From: Clostridiales bacterium UBA6386 | GTDB taxonomy: Bacteria > Bacillota > Clostridia > Oscillospirales > Oscillospiraceae | Length of the DNA stretch: 51,619 bases | NCBI GenBank assembly: GCA_002437585.1 | Contig: DJQM01000042.1 | Span: forward strand, 1 to 51,619 | Reading direction: 5' to 3' | The notes under the pieces: model-generated | Database searches by the model: none | What the model was told of the DNA's origin: nothing | The model's input: the letters and a program-made list of their open reading frames with translations, nothing else | Shown here: positions 32,825-41,381 of the stretch, in pieces | Layout: the number at the start of each line of letters is the position of its first letter | Numbering within the stretch: the stretch's first letter is position 1 | Position numbers and translations under genes: made by a program

Positions 32825-35409
32825 CCGTTTTCCTCCGCAAGCTGTCGTTTTGCCATACTGTAAAACAATCCCTTCTGTGCCATCAGGCTCTCGAAGGTGC
32901 CCTCTTCCTGAATCTGTCCCCGGCTGAAAACCAAAATCCGATCGCAGTTCCGGATGGTGCTGAGGCGATGCGCAATCACCACCCGAGTCACATGCATTTC
33001 GTCAAGGCTCCTGCACACCTTTGCCTGCGTCAGATTGTCCAGCGCACTGGTCGCCTCGTCAAAGTACAGGATCTGCGGTCTGTTCATAATGGCTCTGGCA
33101 ATGAGGATTCTCTGCTGCTGGCCGCCGGAAATGGTATTGCCGGACTCACTGAGCACCGTCTGAACCCCCATTGGCATCTGGTCAATATCCTCTTTCAGCC
33201 CTACGGCCTCAATCACCTCATTGACTGCCTTCATGGTCGGATTCGCGCAGGTGATCGTAATGTTATCGTATATGCTTCCCGCGACCAGTCTGCCGTCCTG
33301 CAGAACGACCCCAAGGTTCCGGCGCAGGGAATGGGCATCCAAACCGGAAATATTCTGCCCGTCATACCGGATTTTCCCCTGTGTAGGCACTTCAAACCCC
33401 AGCAGCAGCTTCAGCAGCGTGGACTTTCCGCAGCCGGAGGAACCCACAATGGCCACATATTCCCCGGGACGAATCTGCATGGAAACATCACTCAGTACAT
33501 TTCCGGCCTCCTGACAATAGGCAAAGCTCACATGCTCCAGCTCAATACCGCCTTTCAGGGACTGAACAATCTGTTTTTGCCCATCGTCCTCCGGCTTGGC
33601 TTTCAAAAACGGCTTTAGCCGGGTATACGTCGGCTTCAGCCGATAGATCGCCAGGGTGCCCTTGATCAGCTCGATCAAGGCTGCCGAAAAGGATCCGAAG
33701 GCAGAGTTGAAGGCCATAAAATTGCCGACCGAAATGGTCTGATTTTTCTTGACAATGATGTAGTACAGCACCATGGAAAACAGATAGCTGACAATGTCCG
33801 TTAGGCTCTGGGAAAGTGCCAGAATTCTGTTTTCCTGGATATCGTATTTCTGCTCCTGGGTGAAGGGAATCAGATATTCCAGGATAGCCCGTTCCTCCGC
33901 GCCCGCCATACGGATTTTATCAATGCCGCCCAGATACTGATACAGCTTCGCCACGGCCTTGCCGCCGGCATCCACCTGCAGTGCTTCATAGCGCAGGGAG
34001 CGGGTTTCCAGGAACGCGCTCAGCAGTGCAAAGACCAGCGTCATGAGCAGCGCCCACAACGTGAGCTTTCCCGAGTATCGGATCATCCGCCACAGGTAAA
34101 ACAGCGAAAAAACCATACCGAATCCGGCGCCGGTTATCTGCGTCACCACCTGACCCGCTGCGGAACCCGCCTGACCTAGCCTCTGCGCCAGATCGCCGCT
34201 GTCGTAGTCCCGGAAGAAGCTTTCCGGCAGCTGAAAAATCCGCCAGTATACAGCATTCTGCAAATCATAATTTACATGGCAGGAAACGGTATACTCCGTC
34301 AGCTTCTTGACCATGCTGAAAAAAACATTGCCCAGCATAAAGCTCCCGATCAGTACGCACAGCTGAATCACCATGCCAAAGTCGCCCAGCGCAATGTATT
34401 CATCATAGATCTTCTGATTCAGGGTCGGAAGCAGAATGCCGATCAATGTACTGGCCAGTCCCAGCACTACCAAAGCCGCAATGCCCCTGCCTGGGATGCT
34501 CCTTTTGCAGAATCGGTATAGCTCCTTTCCCGTAAGGCTGGTTCGGGGAAGGGCTCGTCCAATACTGTAGGCCTTCGGTGAAATCCCCGCTGCAACCTCC
34601 GCAGTAACCGGCGTTTCCTGCTCTGCGTCATAAAGGACGTATTTCTTCCCTTTTTTCCGGTACAGCGCAACCGTCCTTTCCTCCTGTGTACCAAGGAGTA
34701 CGCCGCATTCCTGCTGGTACCATTTCTGCTCCAGCACTACCTCCCGGCAGGTGAAATTGGAAATCCTGGCCACATCCGGAATGCTCAGATTCTGTCCACA
34801 GCAGGAAAGGATTCTCTGCTCCGCAGCGATCCCGATTCCGGCTGCCTCGCATCCTCTGGCAATGACCCGATAGACATCCGATCCCTGCACGGGAGGTGCC
34901 TCTTCCGGCTCCGCAATGCTGATGATCGTGGCCGCCGTCTGTCCGGATATCACCTGCCTGGCGATCTCTGAATGGACAATAAAGCCCTCATCCTTCAGGG
35001 ATTGTGCCAGGTAAAATTCCTCCAGACAGCGTTCAAAGCCCTCTTCTTCCAATTTAGGGATTCCGCAGCGGCGAATAAAGTTTCGTTTCAGCGGCATGGT
35101 GCTGCCATCCGGTATCAACGTCAATTCCGCAAAGCCGGATTTTGGTACGATCAAGAATTTCCAGATCTCAAAAGCCGGATTCTGGTAATAGTAGGATGGG
35201 AAGACTTCCCCCTCCGTCAGCTCCGCAACCTTTTTTCTTCTGTTGATGATTCCTTTTTTTACAGGCACCAGGTAGACAATCACGCTGCCCTTCATCACAC
35301 GGTACGCATCCCGGATACTCTCTGTCAGCAATGCCTGCGGACTCTGGAGACGGAGCTCTGCCTGCCCCGGGGAGAAGTCATCCAGCCTGATATCGAATTG
35401 ACCTGCCAT
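32821..35409 (-). CDS. NHLM-type ABC exporter subunit 2 (ABC2)
   Basis: It has 862 residues and matches the architecture of the NHLM bacteriocin ABC2 family. An N-terminal non-membrane region (about 1-300) has a cyclic-nucleotide-binding-like start (GSVIVYLVPVKKGIINRRKK). Six membrane helices follow from about 310 (ALVVLGLASTLIGILLPTL) to 570. The ATPase (610-855) has Walker A GSSGCGKST, signature SGGQQQRILIARAI and Walker B ILYFDEATSAL. It lacks a peptidase domain, unlike its neighbour, so it probably pairs with the C39 transporter. It starts 12 bases after ABC1, with GGAGGG upstream. Confidence 0.87.
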   Translation of the reverse strand: MAGQFDIRLDDFSPGQAELRLQSPQALLTESIRDAYRVMKGSVIVYLVPVKKGIINRRKKVAELTEGEVFPSYYYQNPAFEIWKFLIVPKSGFAELTLIPDGSTMPLKRNFIRRCGIPKLEEEGFERCLEEFYLAQSLKDEGFIVHSEIARQVISGQTAATIISIAEPEEAPPVQGSDVYRVIARGCEAAGIGIAAEQRILSCCGQNLSIPDVARISNFTCREVVLEQKWYQQECGVLLGTQEERTVALYRKKGKKYVLYDAEQETPVTAEVAAGISPKAYSIGRALPRTSLTGKELYRFCKRSIPGRGIAALVVLGLASTLIGILLPTLNQKIYDEYIALGDFGMVIQLCVLIGSFMLGNVFFSMVKKLTEYTVSCHVNYDLQNAVYWRIFQLPESFFRDYDSGDLAQRLGQAGSAAGQVVTQITGAGFGMVFSLFYLWRMIRYSGKLTLWALLMTLVFALLSAFLETRSLRYEALQVDAGGKAVAKLYQYLGGIDKIRMAGAEERAILEYLIPFTQEQKYDIQENRILALSQSLTDIVSYLFSMVLYYIIVKKNQTISVGNFMAFNSAFGSFSAALIELIKGTLAIYRLKPTYTRLKPFLKAKPEDDGQKQIVQSLKGGIELEHVSFAYCQEAGNVLSDVSMQIRPGEYVAIVGSSGCGKSTLLKLLLGFEVPTQGKIRYDGQNISGLDAHSLRRNLGVVLQDGRLVAGSIYDNITITCANPTMKAVNEVIEAVGLKEDIDQMPMGVQTVLSESGNTISGGQQQRILIARAIMNRPQILYFDEATSALDNLTQAKVCRSLDEMHVTRVVIAHRLSTIRNCDRILVFSRGQIQEEGTFESLMAQKGLFYSMAKRQLAEENG

Positions 35410-35421
35410 GTTTTCCCTCCG

Positions 35422-37563
35422 TCACACATTGGCAAAGGATCGGTAAAAGCCGTCCTGCTCCAGCAGCTCCTTATGGGTACCCCGCTGCACAATCTTTCCG
35501 TTTGACATCGCAATGATCTCATTGCAGTCCCGCACGGCACTGAGCCGGTGCGCCACTACAATGCAGGTACAGCCCCTGGCTCGAATGTTGTCCAGTACCT
35601 GTTTCTCCACAATGGGATCCAGCGCGCTGGTAGCTTCATCCATAATCAGGATCGTCGGATTGGTTGCCAGTGCTCTGGCAATTTCCATCCGCTGCCGCTG
35701 GCCGCCGGATAGATTGGCGGCGTTTTCTGTCAGCATATAGTTAAAGCCGCCATTCTGGCGCAGGATGAAATCATAAATACACGCATCCTTCGCCGCCTGC
35801 TCCAGATCCTCCTCGGAAACAGCCGGATTCCACATGGACAGATTGTCCCGAACGGTTCCGGAAAACAGGGTTATTTTCTGACTGACGGTAGAAACGCTGG
35901 CATTCATAATTGCCTTGGGAATTTCCGCAGTGGGCTTTCCGTCCATCAGCACCTGACCCTGCCAAGGCTGATACAGTCCGCTGATTACCTTGGATATGGT
36001 GGATTTACCGCTTCCGGAAGCTCCGATGAACGCAACGGATTCTCCGCTGTTCAGCGCAAAGTGAAAGTCCTCGATCAGCGGTGGCTTCAATCGGCTGTAG
36101 CCAAAGCTCACATTCCGCAGCTCCACTCTCCCGGACAGCTTGCCGCGCTGGACTTGACCGGTCTGCTGAACCAGATAGCAGGGATCCACATCGTATTTTT
36201 CAATATCCTCCACCCGGCGGATATTGGACTTGGTAACCTGCAGACTGCGGATAAAGCCAACCACCGCATTGATAGGCTGGCAGAAGGAATCAAACAGGGC
36301 ATTGTAGGCAGAGAGCATGCCCATCGTCAGATCGCCCCGAATGACCAGATAGCCGCCAATCAGCAGCAGAGCCACATCTGACAACTTGCCGACAGCATCC
36401 GGAATGCCGCCAACCATCTGCTGGAATCGGTTCAGCTTCTGATCCAGAACGGCATTTTTCGCCTGGTGGCCCAGGATACGGGCACTATACTCCGCCTCCA
36501 CGCCGGATGCCTTGATCGTATCTGTAATGGTCAGTCCCGCGCATACCGCGCCGTACAGCTTGCCGCCAGTCATCTGCATTTTTACGGAAGCTTCCGCCAC
36601 CGTTTGATTGCTGAGAAGAACGATTCCCACGCAAAGCACCACGTTGACAATGCCTACAATGGTCATCTGCCAGCTGTACAAAAATAACACTGCCAGATAG
36701 AACACGGCAATCAGAATATTCAGAAAAGTCTCGGCAAAATCTCCCGCCAGGAAGCTGTCTACATCCTTATTGTTCTGAATTCTGGACACCAAGTCGCCGG
36801 TGTATCTCTGATCAAAGAAGGTAATGGGCAGCTGAAACATATGTGTCAGGAAACGAGTGCCTGACACCGTACACATTACGCTTTTCAGCTTTTGCAGAAG
36901 CAAACTCCGGTAATAGGAAAGTGCCATTTTGAATACGATGCAGCTGCCCATGAATACCAGAATTTTTGTCAGCCAATCCTTGTAGCCGTTGCAAAGCACA
37001 TCGTCAATAAAGGTCTGGGACAGAACCGGCAGAATCAGTCCCGGAAAAAACAGCAGCACGCCCACATAAACCAGCTTGGCCAGCACGCCCATCCGACCCT
37101 TCAGGCGACGCTTCAGGAACGGGAAAAAAGAGCCCTGCTTTTTTTCTTTTTTGAAATGGGCTGTCGGCGCAAATGTCAGCACAATGCCGGTGAAGCCCTC
37201 GTCCAGCTCCTGCATAGTCAGCTTCCGATGACCCACTGCCGGATCATTTAAGTAGGCATATTTCCCCTTAATCCCCTCAAAGACCACAAAGTGATTGAAA
37301 TTCCAGTGGATAATAGAGGGCACAGGCAGTTTCAGCAGTCCCTCCAGCTCCTTACGATATCCGTGACATTCAAAGCCGTACTTTTTTGCCGCGCGCATAA
37401 TATTGCCGGCCACACAGCCATCCCGGGATACGCCGGTCTCAATGCGCATTTTTTCCAGCGGAAGATGCTTCCCATAGTAGGCAAAAATCATCGTCAGCGA
37501 TGCCGCGCCGCATTCCGTTGCTTCCATCTGGAATACGGATGGCGTTTTCGCATAGCCGCTCAT
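35422..37563 (-). CDS. C39 peptidase-containing ABC exporter (NHLM ABC1)
   Basis: Membrane exporter that should cut double-Gly leaders and move the product out. It has 713 residues from an ATG that overlaps the HlyD stop by 4 bases (GGAGGG precedes it). The C39 peptidase (1-135) keeps its triad: Cys18 in EATECGAAS, His91 in NFNHFVVFEG and Asp107 in LNDPAVGH. Six helices follow (about 160-420), then the ATPase with GASGSGKSTIS, signature LSGGQRQRMEIARAL and ILIMDEATSAL. It fits the NHLM bacteriocin ABC1 family. All four precursors carry a VxGG site that suits this peptidase. Confidence 0.9.
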   Translation of the reverse strand: MSGYAKTPSVFQMEATECGAASLTMIFAYYGKHLPLEKMRIETGVSRDGCVAGNIMRAAKKYGFECHGYRKELEGLLKLPVPSIIHWNFNHFVVFEGIKGKYAYLNDPAVGHRKLTMQELDEGFTGIVLTFAPTAHFKKEKKQGSFFPFLKRRLKGRMGVLAKLVYVGVLLFFPGLILPVLSQTFIDDVLCNGYKDWLTKILVFMGSCIVFKMALSYYRSLLLQKLKSVMCTVSGTRFLTHMFQLPITFFDQRYTGDLVSRIQNNKDVDSFLAGDFAETFLNILIAVFYLAVLFLYSWQMTIVGIVNVVLCVGIVLLSNQTVAEASVKMQMTGGKLYGAVCAGLTITDTIKASGVEAEYSARILGHQAKNAVLDQKLNRFQQMVGGIPDAVGKLSDVALLLIGGYLVIRGDLTMGMLSAYNALFDSFCQPINAVVGFIRSLQVTKSNIRRVEDIEKYDVDPCYLVQQTGQVQRGKLSGRVELRNVSFGYSRLKPPLIEDFHFALNSGESVAFIGASGSGKSTISKVISGLYQPWQGQVLMDGKPTAEIPKAIMNASVSTVSQKITLFSGTVRDNLSMWNPAVSEEDLEQAAKDACIYDFILRQNGGFNYMLTENAANLSGGQRQRMEIARALATNPTILIMDEATSALDPIVEKQVLDNIRARGCTCIVVAHRLSAVRDCNEIIAMSNGKIVQRGTHKELLEQDGFYRSFANV

Positions 37564-38405
37564 TTCTTTCCCTCCCACAGGTCAAACAGCTTTTCAAACA
37601 GCTTCTCAATGGGTTTTACCTGCCTGGTAATGATTTTCACGCTGCACATATCCCGGTTATTGACTGCCAGCTGATCCCCTTTGGCATTTGACCAGAAATA
37701 GCCGCTTACCGAAGTGTCGCTGGGATAGAGCTCACAGGTAACTGCCGTGACGGCCTTTCCATCGGAGGTAAAGCTTTTGTCCAAATTGTTCTCACTGCCC
37801 AGAACCTTTTTCTGGGCACTCTGGGAGGCAGCACCCGCATCGATATTGATGACCCGGCCTACCATGTGCCCGTAGCTTTTGCTGTCGGAAGAAGACAATG
37901 AAATATAGGCACTGTCTCCCCGCTTGATCTTCTGTGCATCCGTTGTCACAACATAGCATACTACTACCTGCTGGCTGTCCGTATTGGGTGAAAGCCGCAG
38001 GACTTCGCTGTTGGGCGTGATAATGCTGCCCTCAGGAGCCACAATTTCTCCCACGAATCCCACCTGGTCAGAGCGGATCTGTACGGTTTCCTGGCGATCC
38101 TTCTCAACCTCCATCAGAACATCATTCACATAGACCTTATCTCCCCGGGCTACGAATACACTGGTGACTGTCCCCGCCGTATTGGAATACACGGCGTTGG
38201 TACCATCCGGACTGGTCACAATACCGGTGGCTGTCACCGTCATAGGGATTCTGCCAATAAAGGCCCAAATGATCGTCACCACCACGATCAGCGTTGCTCC
38301 CACCAGTGCCAGCCAGGACAACGGGGAAGAAATTCTCAGCATCGTGTCCAGCTGATCCGGGGAAGAAATCCGCTCCAGTGCGGATTTTCTATACAATTCT
38401 GCCAT
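37560..38405 (-). CDS. HlyD-like adaptor of the NHLM secretion system
   Basis: It has 281 residues with one membrane helix near residues 30-50 (LALVGATLIVVVTIIWAFIG). A beta-rich periplasm-side region follows: VTATGIVTSPDGTNAV, GTVTSVFVARGDKVYVNDVLM (a lipoyl-like hairpin) and FVGEIVAPEGSIITP. It is short for HlyD proteins, with little coiled coil, as expected for the NHLM HlyD subfamily in Gram-positive cells. It links the exporters outside the membrane or assists release. It lies between the sigma factor (15 bases) and ABC1 (overlap). Confidence 0.86.
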   Translation of the reverse strand: MAELYRKSALERISSPDQLDTMLRISSPLSWLALVGATLIVVVTIIWAFIGRIPMTVTATGIVTSPDGTNAVYSNTAGTVTSVFVARGDKVYVNDVLMEVEKDRQETVQIRSDQVGFVGEIVAPEGSIITPNSEVLRLSPNTDSQQVVVCYVVTTDAQKIKRGDSAYISLSSSDSKSYGHMVGRVINIDAGAASQSAQKKVLGSENNLDKSFTSDGKAVTAVTCELYPSDTSVSGYFWSNAKGDQLAVNNRDMCSVKIITRQVKPIEKLFEKLFDLWEGKK

Positions 38406-38420
38406 GGTAACCGCCTCTTT

Positions 38421-38939
38421 CTATTTCTCCGATTGAATGTACCCTTTCATCTTCTGGAGTGCCCGATAAAGCTGAACCCGCACATTTACCGGTGTCATCC
38501 CCAGTTTCTTGGCAATTTCATCGGTACTCTTTTCAAGAAAGTATTTCGAGATTACGATTTCACGCTGCTTCTGGGGCAGTTGCTTCAGTGCCTTCGTCAG
38601 TGCACTGCGCTCCTGCTCCATTTCTATCGCCTGCTCCAAGGGCGCGTCATCGGAGGGCGTAAAATCCATATAGTCCTCAATATTTTCAAAGCATCGCCGG
38701 GAACGTAAATAATTCTTGTATCTGCTGTTGACAATGACATACAGCCAGGTTTTTCTGGATGCCTTTTGCGGGTCAAAGGCAGCATACTGGCGGAAGCAGT
38801 ATTCAAATATATCGGCAGTCAGATCCTCCGCATCCTGTATGCTATTCATTTTTCCGCAGAGATAGCGTAAAACCGGCTGTCTGTATTCCGCATAGAAGGA
38901 ATCAAATGAAGCGACTTGTTCCGCAGGCACCAGCACCAT
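38421..38939 (-). CDS. Sigma-70 family factor, ECF-like, of the secretion locus
   Basis: It has 172 residues from the ATG at 38939, 8 bases after GGGG; an ATG 6 bases upstream lies too close to that site. Region 2 is LRYLCGKMNSIQDAEDLTAD followed by TWLYVIVNSRYKNYLRSRR. Region 4 is LPQKQREIVISKYFLEKSTD followed by EIAKKLGMTPVNVRVQLYRA, giving a two-domain ECF-like layout. It is the first gene of the exporter operon. It probably drives promoters P1 and P2, which share a non-sigma-A motif. No anti-sigma gene adjoins it; the STAS, kinase and phosphatase genes may supply control. Confidence 0.85.
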   Translation of the reverse strand: MVLVPAEQVASFDSFYAEYRQPVLRYLCGKMNSIQDAEDLTADIFEYCFRQYAAFDPQKASRKTWLYVIVNSRYKNYLRSRRCFENIEDYMDFTPSDDAPLEQAIEMEQERSALTKALKQLPQKQREIVISKYFLEKSTDEIAKKLGMTPVNVRVQLYRALQKMKGYIQSEK

Positions 38940-39046
38940 TTTCATTTCCCCTTTGACTTTTTTCGGGCTACGCTCTTGACACACGAGTGAATACAAAATT
39001 ACAAATTTACATACCGCACAAAAATAAGTTGAAAACAATCGTTTTT

Positions 39047-39075
39047 ATTATAACTTATTTACAATTCATTTGCAA
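39047..39075 (-). promoter_or_regulatory. Sigma-A promoter of the exporter operon
   Basis: On the minus strand TTGCAA and TATAAT are 17 bases apart, in an AT-rich stretch. The start point would lie about 100 bases upstream of the sigma-factor ATG. The sigma gene would thus be switched on by the vegetative sigma factor, with P1 and P2 acting as its secondary layer. Confidence 0.75.
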
Positions 39076-39245
39076 GTACATTCTGATTTGTAAAATGATT
39101 TTTCGGACTGTTATGCCAGTCAAAAGCCCATTTCCTTTTCTCTTCTCTTATCTGGTTTCTCCTGCCAAACAATATCACCAAAATTCAGCGGCTATTTTAA
39201 GGGAGCGACTTCTTTACCTTTCGGGTCGATTGTAAGCTGCAGACA

Positions 39246-39285
39246 ACACCGCACAATTCGGCAAGAAGTCTCAGCCGGGATTTTT
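39246..39285 (+). repeat. Dispersed degenerate repeat, family 2, copy B
   Basis: The stretch ACACCGCACAATTCGGCAAG, then AAGTCTCAGCCGGGATTTTT, matches copy A (51155-51194) at 35 of 40 positions by eye. Similarity continues irregularly to about 39370 (CGCTGGAAGG...AGCTG). On the minus strand one frame resembles a helix-turn-helix end (QLGIAHSTFQRWGKEEVG), and the same frame carries a stop in copy A. It therefore looks like a decayed gene or element rather than a live gene. Confidence 0.6.
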
Positions 39286-39449
39286 GCCCCACTTCTTCCT
39301 TTCCCCACCGCTGGAAGGTACTGTGTGCGATCCCCAGCTGCTTTGGGGCGGCGCAGGCAAAAAATTTCCAGATCCATCCATTTTTGTTTCCAGGGCGCAA
39401 ACGCCGCAGGCTGCTTCCCTTGCCTGCGGCCGAATTTTACCTCCTTCCC

Positions 39450-39740
39450 TCATGACCTGGTTGCAGTCCGCATCCGCAAAGTACGCATTGCAGTCAGGAC
39501 AGTGTCAGAATTTCTGGCCGCCAGCTTCCGTGCAGTCGGCCGCCTTCCCGGGAATGTGCTCCGGATCGTGGATGTGCGTATCGTTATTGCGGATGGCTGC
39601 GTTATGAATATCCTCACGGTAATTTTAAATCTCCGCTGCCTGCCATTTCGCTTCTGTCCCCCGCAGAAAGCATCTGCTGCTTTATCGCACTCATCAAAGG
39701 CATAATCGCCGATGCTCGTCACGCTCCCCGGGATTGCCAT
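39450..39740 (-). pseudogene. Broken surface-protein remnant (LRR plus CxxC repeat)
   Basis: The minus strand encodes IPGSVTSIGDYAFDECDK (39738-39683 area), a BspA-type LRR phrase. After a frameshift it reads NNDTHIHDPEHIPGKAADC, then TEAGGQKF, a stop where Trp is expected, and HCPDCNAYFADADCNQ. The second part matches the CxxCxxYF repeat found beside LRRs in Clostridia surface proteins. The mixture of a frame change and an internal stop marks a pseudogene. Its upstream end runs into dispersed repeat copy 4. Confidence 0.55.
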
Positions 39741-39769
39741 GCCAGTGTGAGCTGCTTTCCGCAATGACA
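39728..39769 (+). repeat. Dispersed palindromic repeat, family 1, copy 4
   Basis: GGGATTGCCATGCCAGTGTG, then AGCTGCTTTCCGCAATGACA, is nearly identical to copy 1 at 131-173, about 39.6 kb away. It sits between the terminator of the second sugar operon and the pseudogene. Confidence 0.75.
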
Positions 39770-39776
39770 GCCAGCC

Positions 39777-39806
39777 AAAAAAGCCCGTGCCGGGGGCGGC
39801 ACGGGC
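39777..39806 (-). terminator. Intrinsic terminator of the second sugar operon
   Basis: The stem GCCCGTGCC with loop GGGGGC and GGCACGGGC is followed on the minus strand by TTTTTT. It lies about 20 bases after the FGGY kinase stop. Confidence 0.85.
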
Positions 39807-39827
39807 GTTCTTGGGTTTGATTTTTTC

Positions 39828-41381
39828 TCAGGCTTTATGATCCATGACCCGTTCCAGCTCCAGGCAGGCGGTGAAGCGGGACAGGAATCGGCGGTAGCCC
39901 GCCACATCCTCAGGAAGCGGCTGCCAGGTGGTGGAGGCGGCACCGGCAAAGACCCGGTTTGCCAAGAAGTCCTCCAGGGTCTCATCCTCCCGGCGAAGGG
40001 TCATAAAGGCAGCGAGCAGAGCCATACCGTAGGGACCGCCCTCCCCGGCCGTGGTCAGGCAGGTGACGGGTACCTGGCAGGCGGCGGCCAGATACCGCTG
40101 ACCCACCCCGGGGGTTTTGAACACGCCGCCGTGACCCATGAGATTTTCAATAGTCACGTCCTCCCCCGCCAGCAGGTCAAAGCCAACGCGCAGGGTTGCG
40201 AAGGTGGCGTAGAGCTGGGCGCGCAGGAAATTGGCCAGGTTCATCCGGCTGTCCGGATTGCGCAACACCAGGGGAAAGCCCTGATCCAGGTGAGTGATGC
40301 ACTCCCCTGCCAGATAATTCACGCTGACCACCCCGCCGCAGTCCGGATCGGCCTCCAGACTCTTCTGGTACAGCCGGGTGTAGAGTTCGTTGGTGGAAGG
40401 GTCAACCCCGAAAAGCCGGGCAGTCTCCCCAAGCATAGCCACCCAGACGTTCATGTCGTTGGTGCAGTTGTTGCAGTGGATTTCCGCCACCGGACGGCCG
40501 GTGGGGGTGGTTACGTTGTCGATCTCCGGGTAAAGCCCCCGCAAGGGCTTATCCATCACGATATCCGCGAAAATAGAGGTGCCCGCGGAGACGTTGCCCG
40601 TGTGAACGGCTACGCTGTTGGTAGCCACCATACCGGTGCCCCCGTCTCCCGCCGGCGGAGCAAAGGGAAGCCCCGGCTCCAGGGTACCCCCCAGCCGGGC
40701 TGCCCCCGCCTGGGTCAGCCGTCCGGCAGGTACACCGGCGGAAAGCACACCAGGCAGCAGCTCCTTCAGCTTCCAGGGCATGGAATACTCGTCCAGAAGC
40801 CGCTGGGTCTTTTCCAGCATGGTTTCATCGTAATCCGTGCCCGTTGGGTTGATGGGGAACATGCCGGAAGCATCATCCACGCACAGCACATTCTCGCCGG
40901 TAAGCAGAAAATGCACATAGCCCGCCAGCGTCGTCAGGTGAGCAACCCGGGAAACATGATCCTCTCCGTCCAGCAATGCCTGATACAGGTGAGCCACGCT
41001 CCAACGCTGGGGAATGTTATATTGCAGCAGCTCGGTCAAGGCCTCGGAAGCCTGCCGGGTGGTGGTATTCTGCCAGGTGCGGAACGGTGTCAGCAGATTC
41101 CAGTCCTTGTCGAAGGCCAGGTAGCCGTGCATCATGGCGGACACGCCGGCACTGCGGACGGTGATCCCTTCCGGGATTTTCAGCTCCGCCAGAACCTGGC
41201 GCAGGCCGTCCCAGACCTGCGCCAGATCGTAGGTCCAGATGCCGTTTTCGTAGCGGCTGACCCAGGTGTACCCCGCAGAAGCCACAGGGGCGAATCCATC
41301 GTCCATCAGAACCGCCTTGATCCGGGTGGAGCCCAGTTCGATGCCCAGAAAAGCACCTTTCGTTTTCTTCTTCTCGTTCAT
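39828..41381 (-). CDS. FGGY-family carbohydrate kinase, second paralog
   Basis: Cytosolic sugar kinase, 517 residues, collinear along its whole length with the probable ribulokinase at 2644-4179 (shared GVSAMMHGYLAFD, PFRTWQNT, LTTLAGYVHFLLTG, GNVSAGTSIF, HCNNCTND, GEGGPYGMALLAA). Phosphate loop: FLGIELGSTRIKAVLMD. GGGGGAAC precedes the ATG, which overlaps the HAD stop by 4 bases. With AraD-like and FrlC-like enzymes in the same operon it may phosphorylate L-ribulose, L-xylulose or a related ketose. It is the last gene of the operon. Confidence 0.85.
   Translation of the reverse strand: MNEKKKTKGAFLGIELGSTRIKAVLMDDGFAPVASAGYTWVSRYENGIWTYDLAQVWDGLRQVLAELKIPEGITVRSAGVSAMMHGYLAFDKDWNLLTPFRTWQNTTTRQASEALTELLQYNIPQRWSVAHLYQALLDGEDHVSRVAHLTTLAGYVHFLLTGENVLCVDDASGMFPINPTGTDYDETMLEKTQRLLDEYSMPWKLKELLPGVLSAGVPAGRLTQAGAARLGGTLEPGLPFAPPAGDGGTGMVATNSVAVHTGNVSAGTSIFADIVMDKPLRGLYPEIDNVTTPTGRPVAEIHCNNCTNDMNVWVAMLGETARLFGVDPSTNELYTRLYQKSLEADPDCGGVVSVNYLAGECITHLDQGFPLVLRNPDSRMNLANFLRAQLYATFATLRVGFDLLAGEDVTIENLMGHGGVFKTPGVGQRYLAAACQVPVTCLTTAGEGGPYGMALLAAFMTLRREDETLEDFLANRVFAGAASTTWQPLPEDVAGYRRFLSRFTACLELERVMDHKA

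Noticed and set aside
19107..38405. Type VI secretion system (kinase, phosphatase and FHA genes occur there too)
   Set aside because: No sheath, spike, baseplate or ClpV gene is present, and the exporters are ABC/HlyD type.
39000..39046. A third alternative-sigma promoter upstream of the sigma factor
   Set aside because: TTGTAAT and CGTGTG words are present, but the spacing is two bases shorter and the boxes are poor; a consensus sigma-A promoter explains the region better.
39192..39453. Small helix-turn-helix-like ORFs on the minus strand
   Set aside because: They lie in repeat family 2; the equivalent frame in the copy near 51.2 kb has a stop, and different frames give equal-length ORFs. 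Treated as repeat or decay, not a gene.
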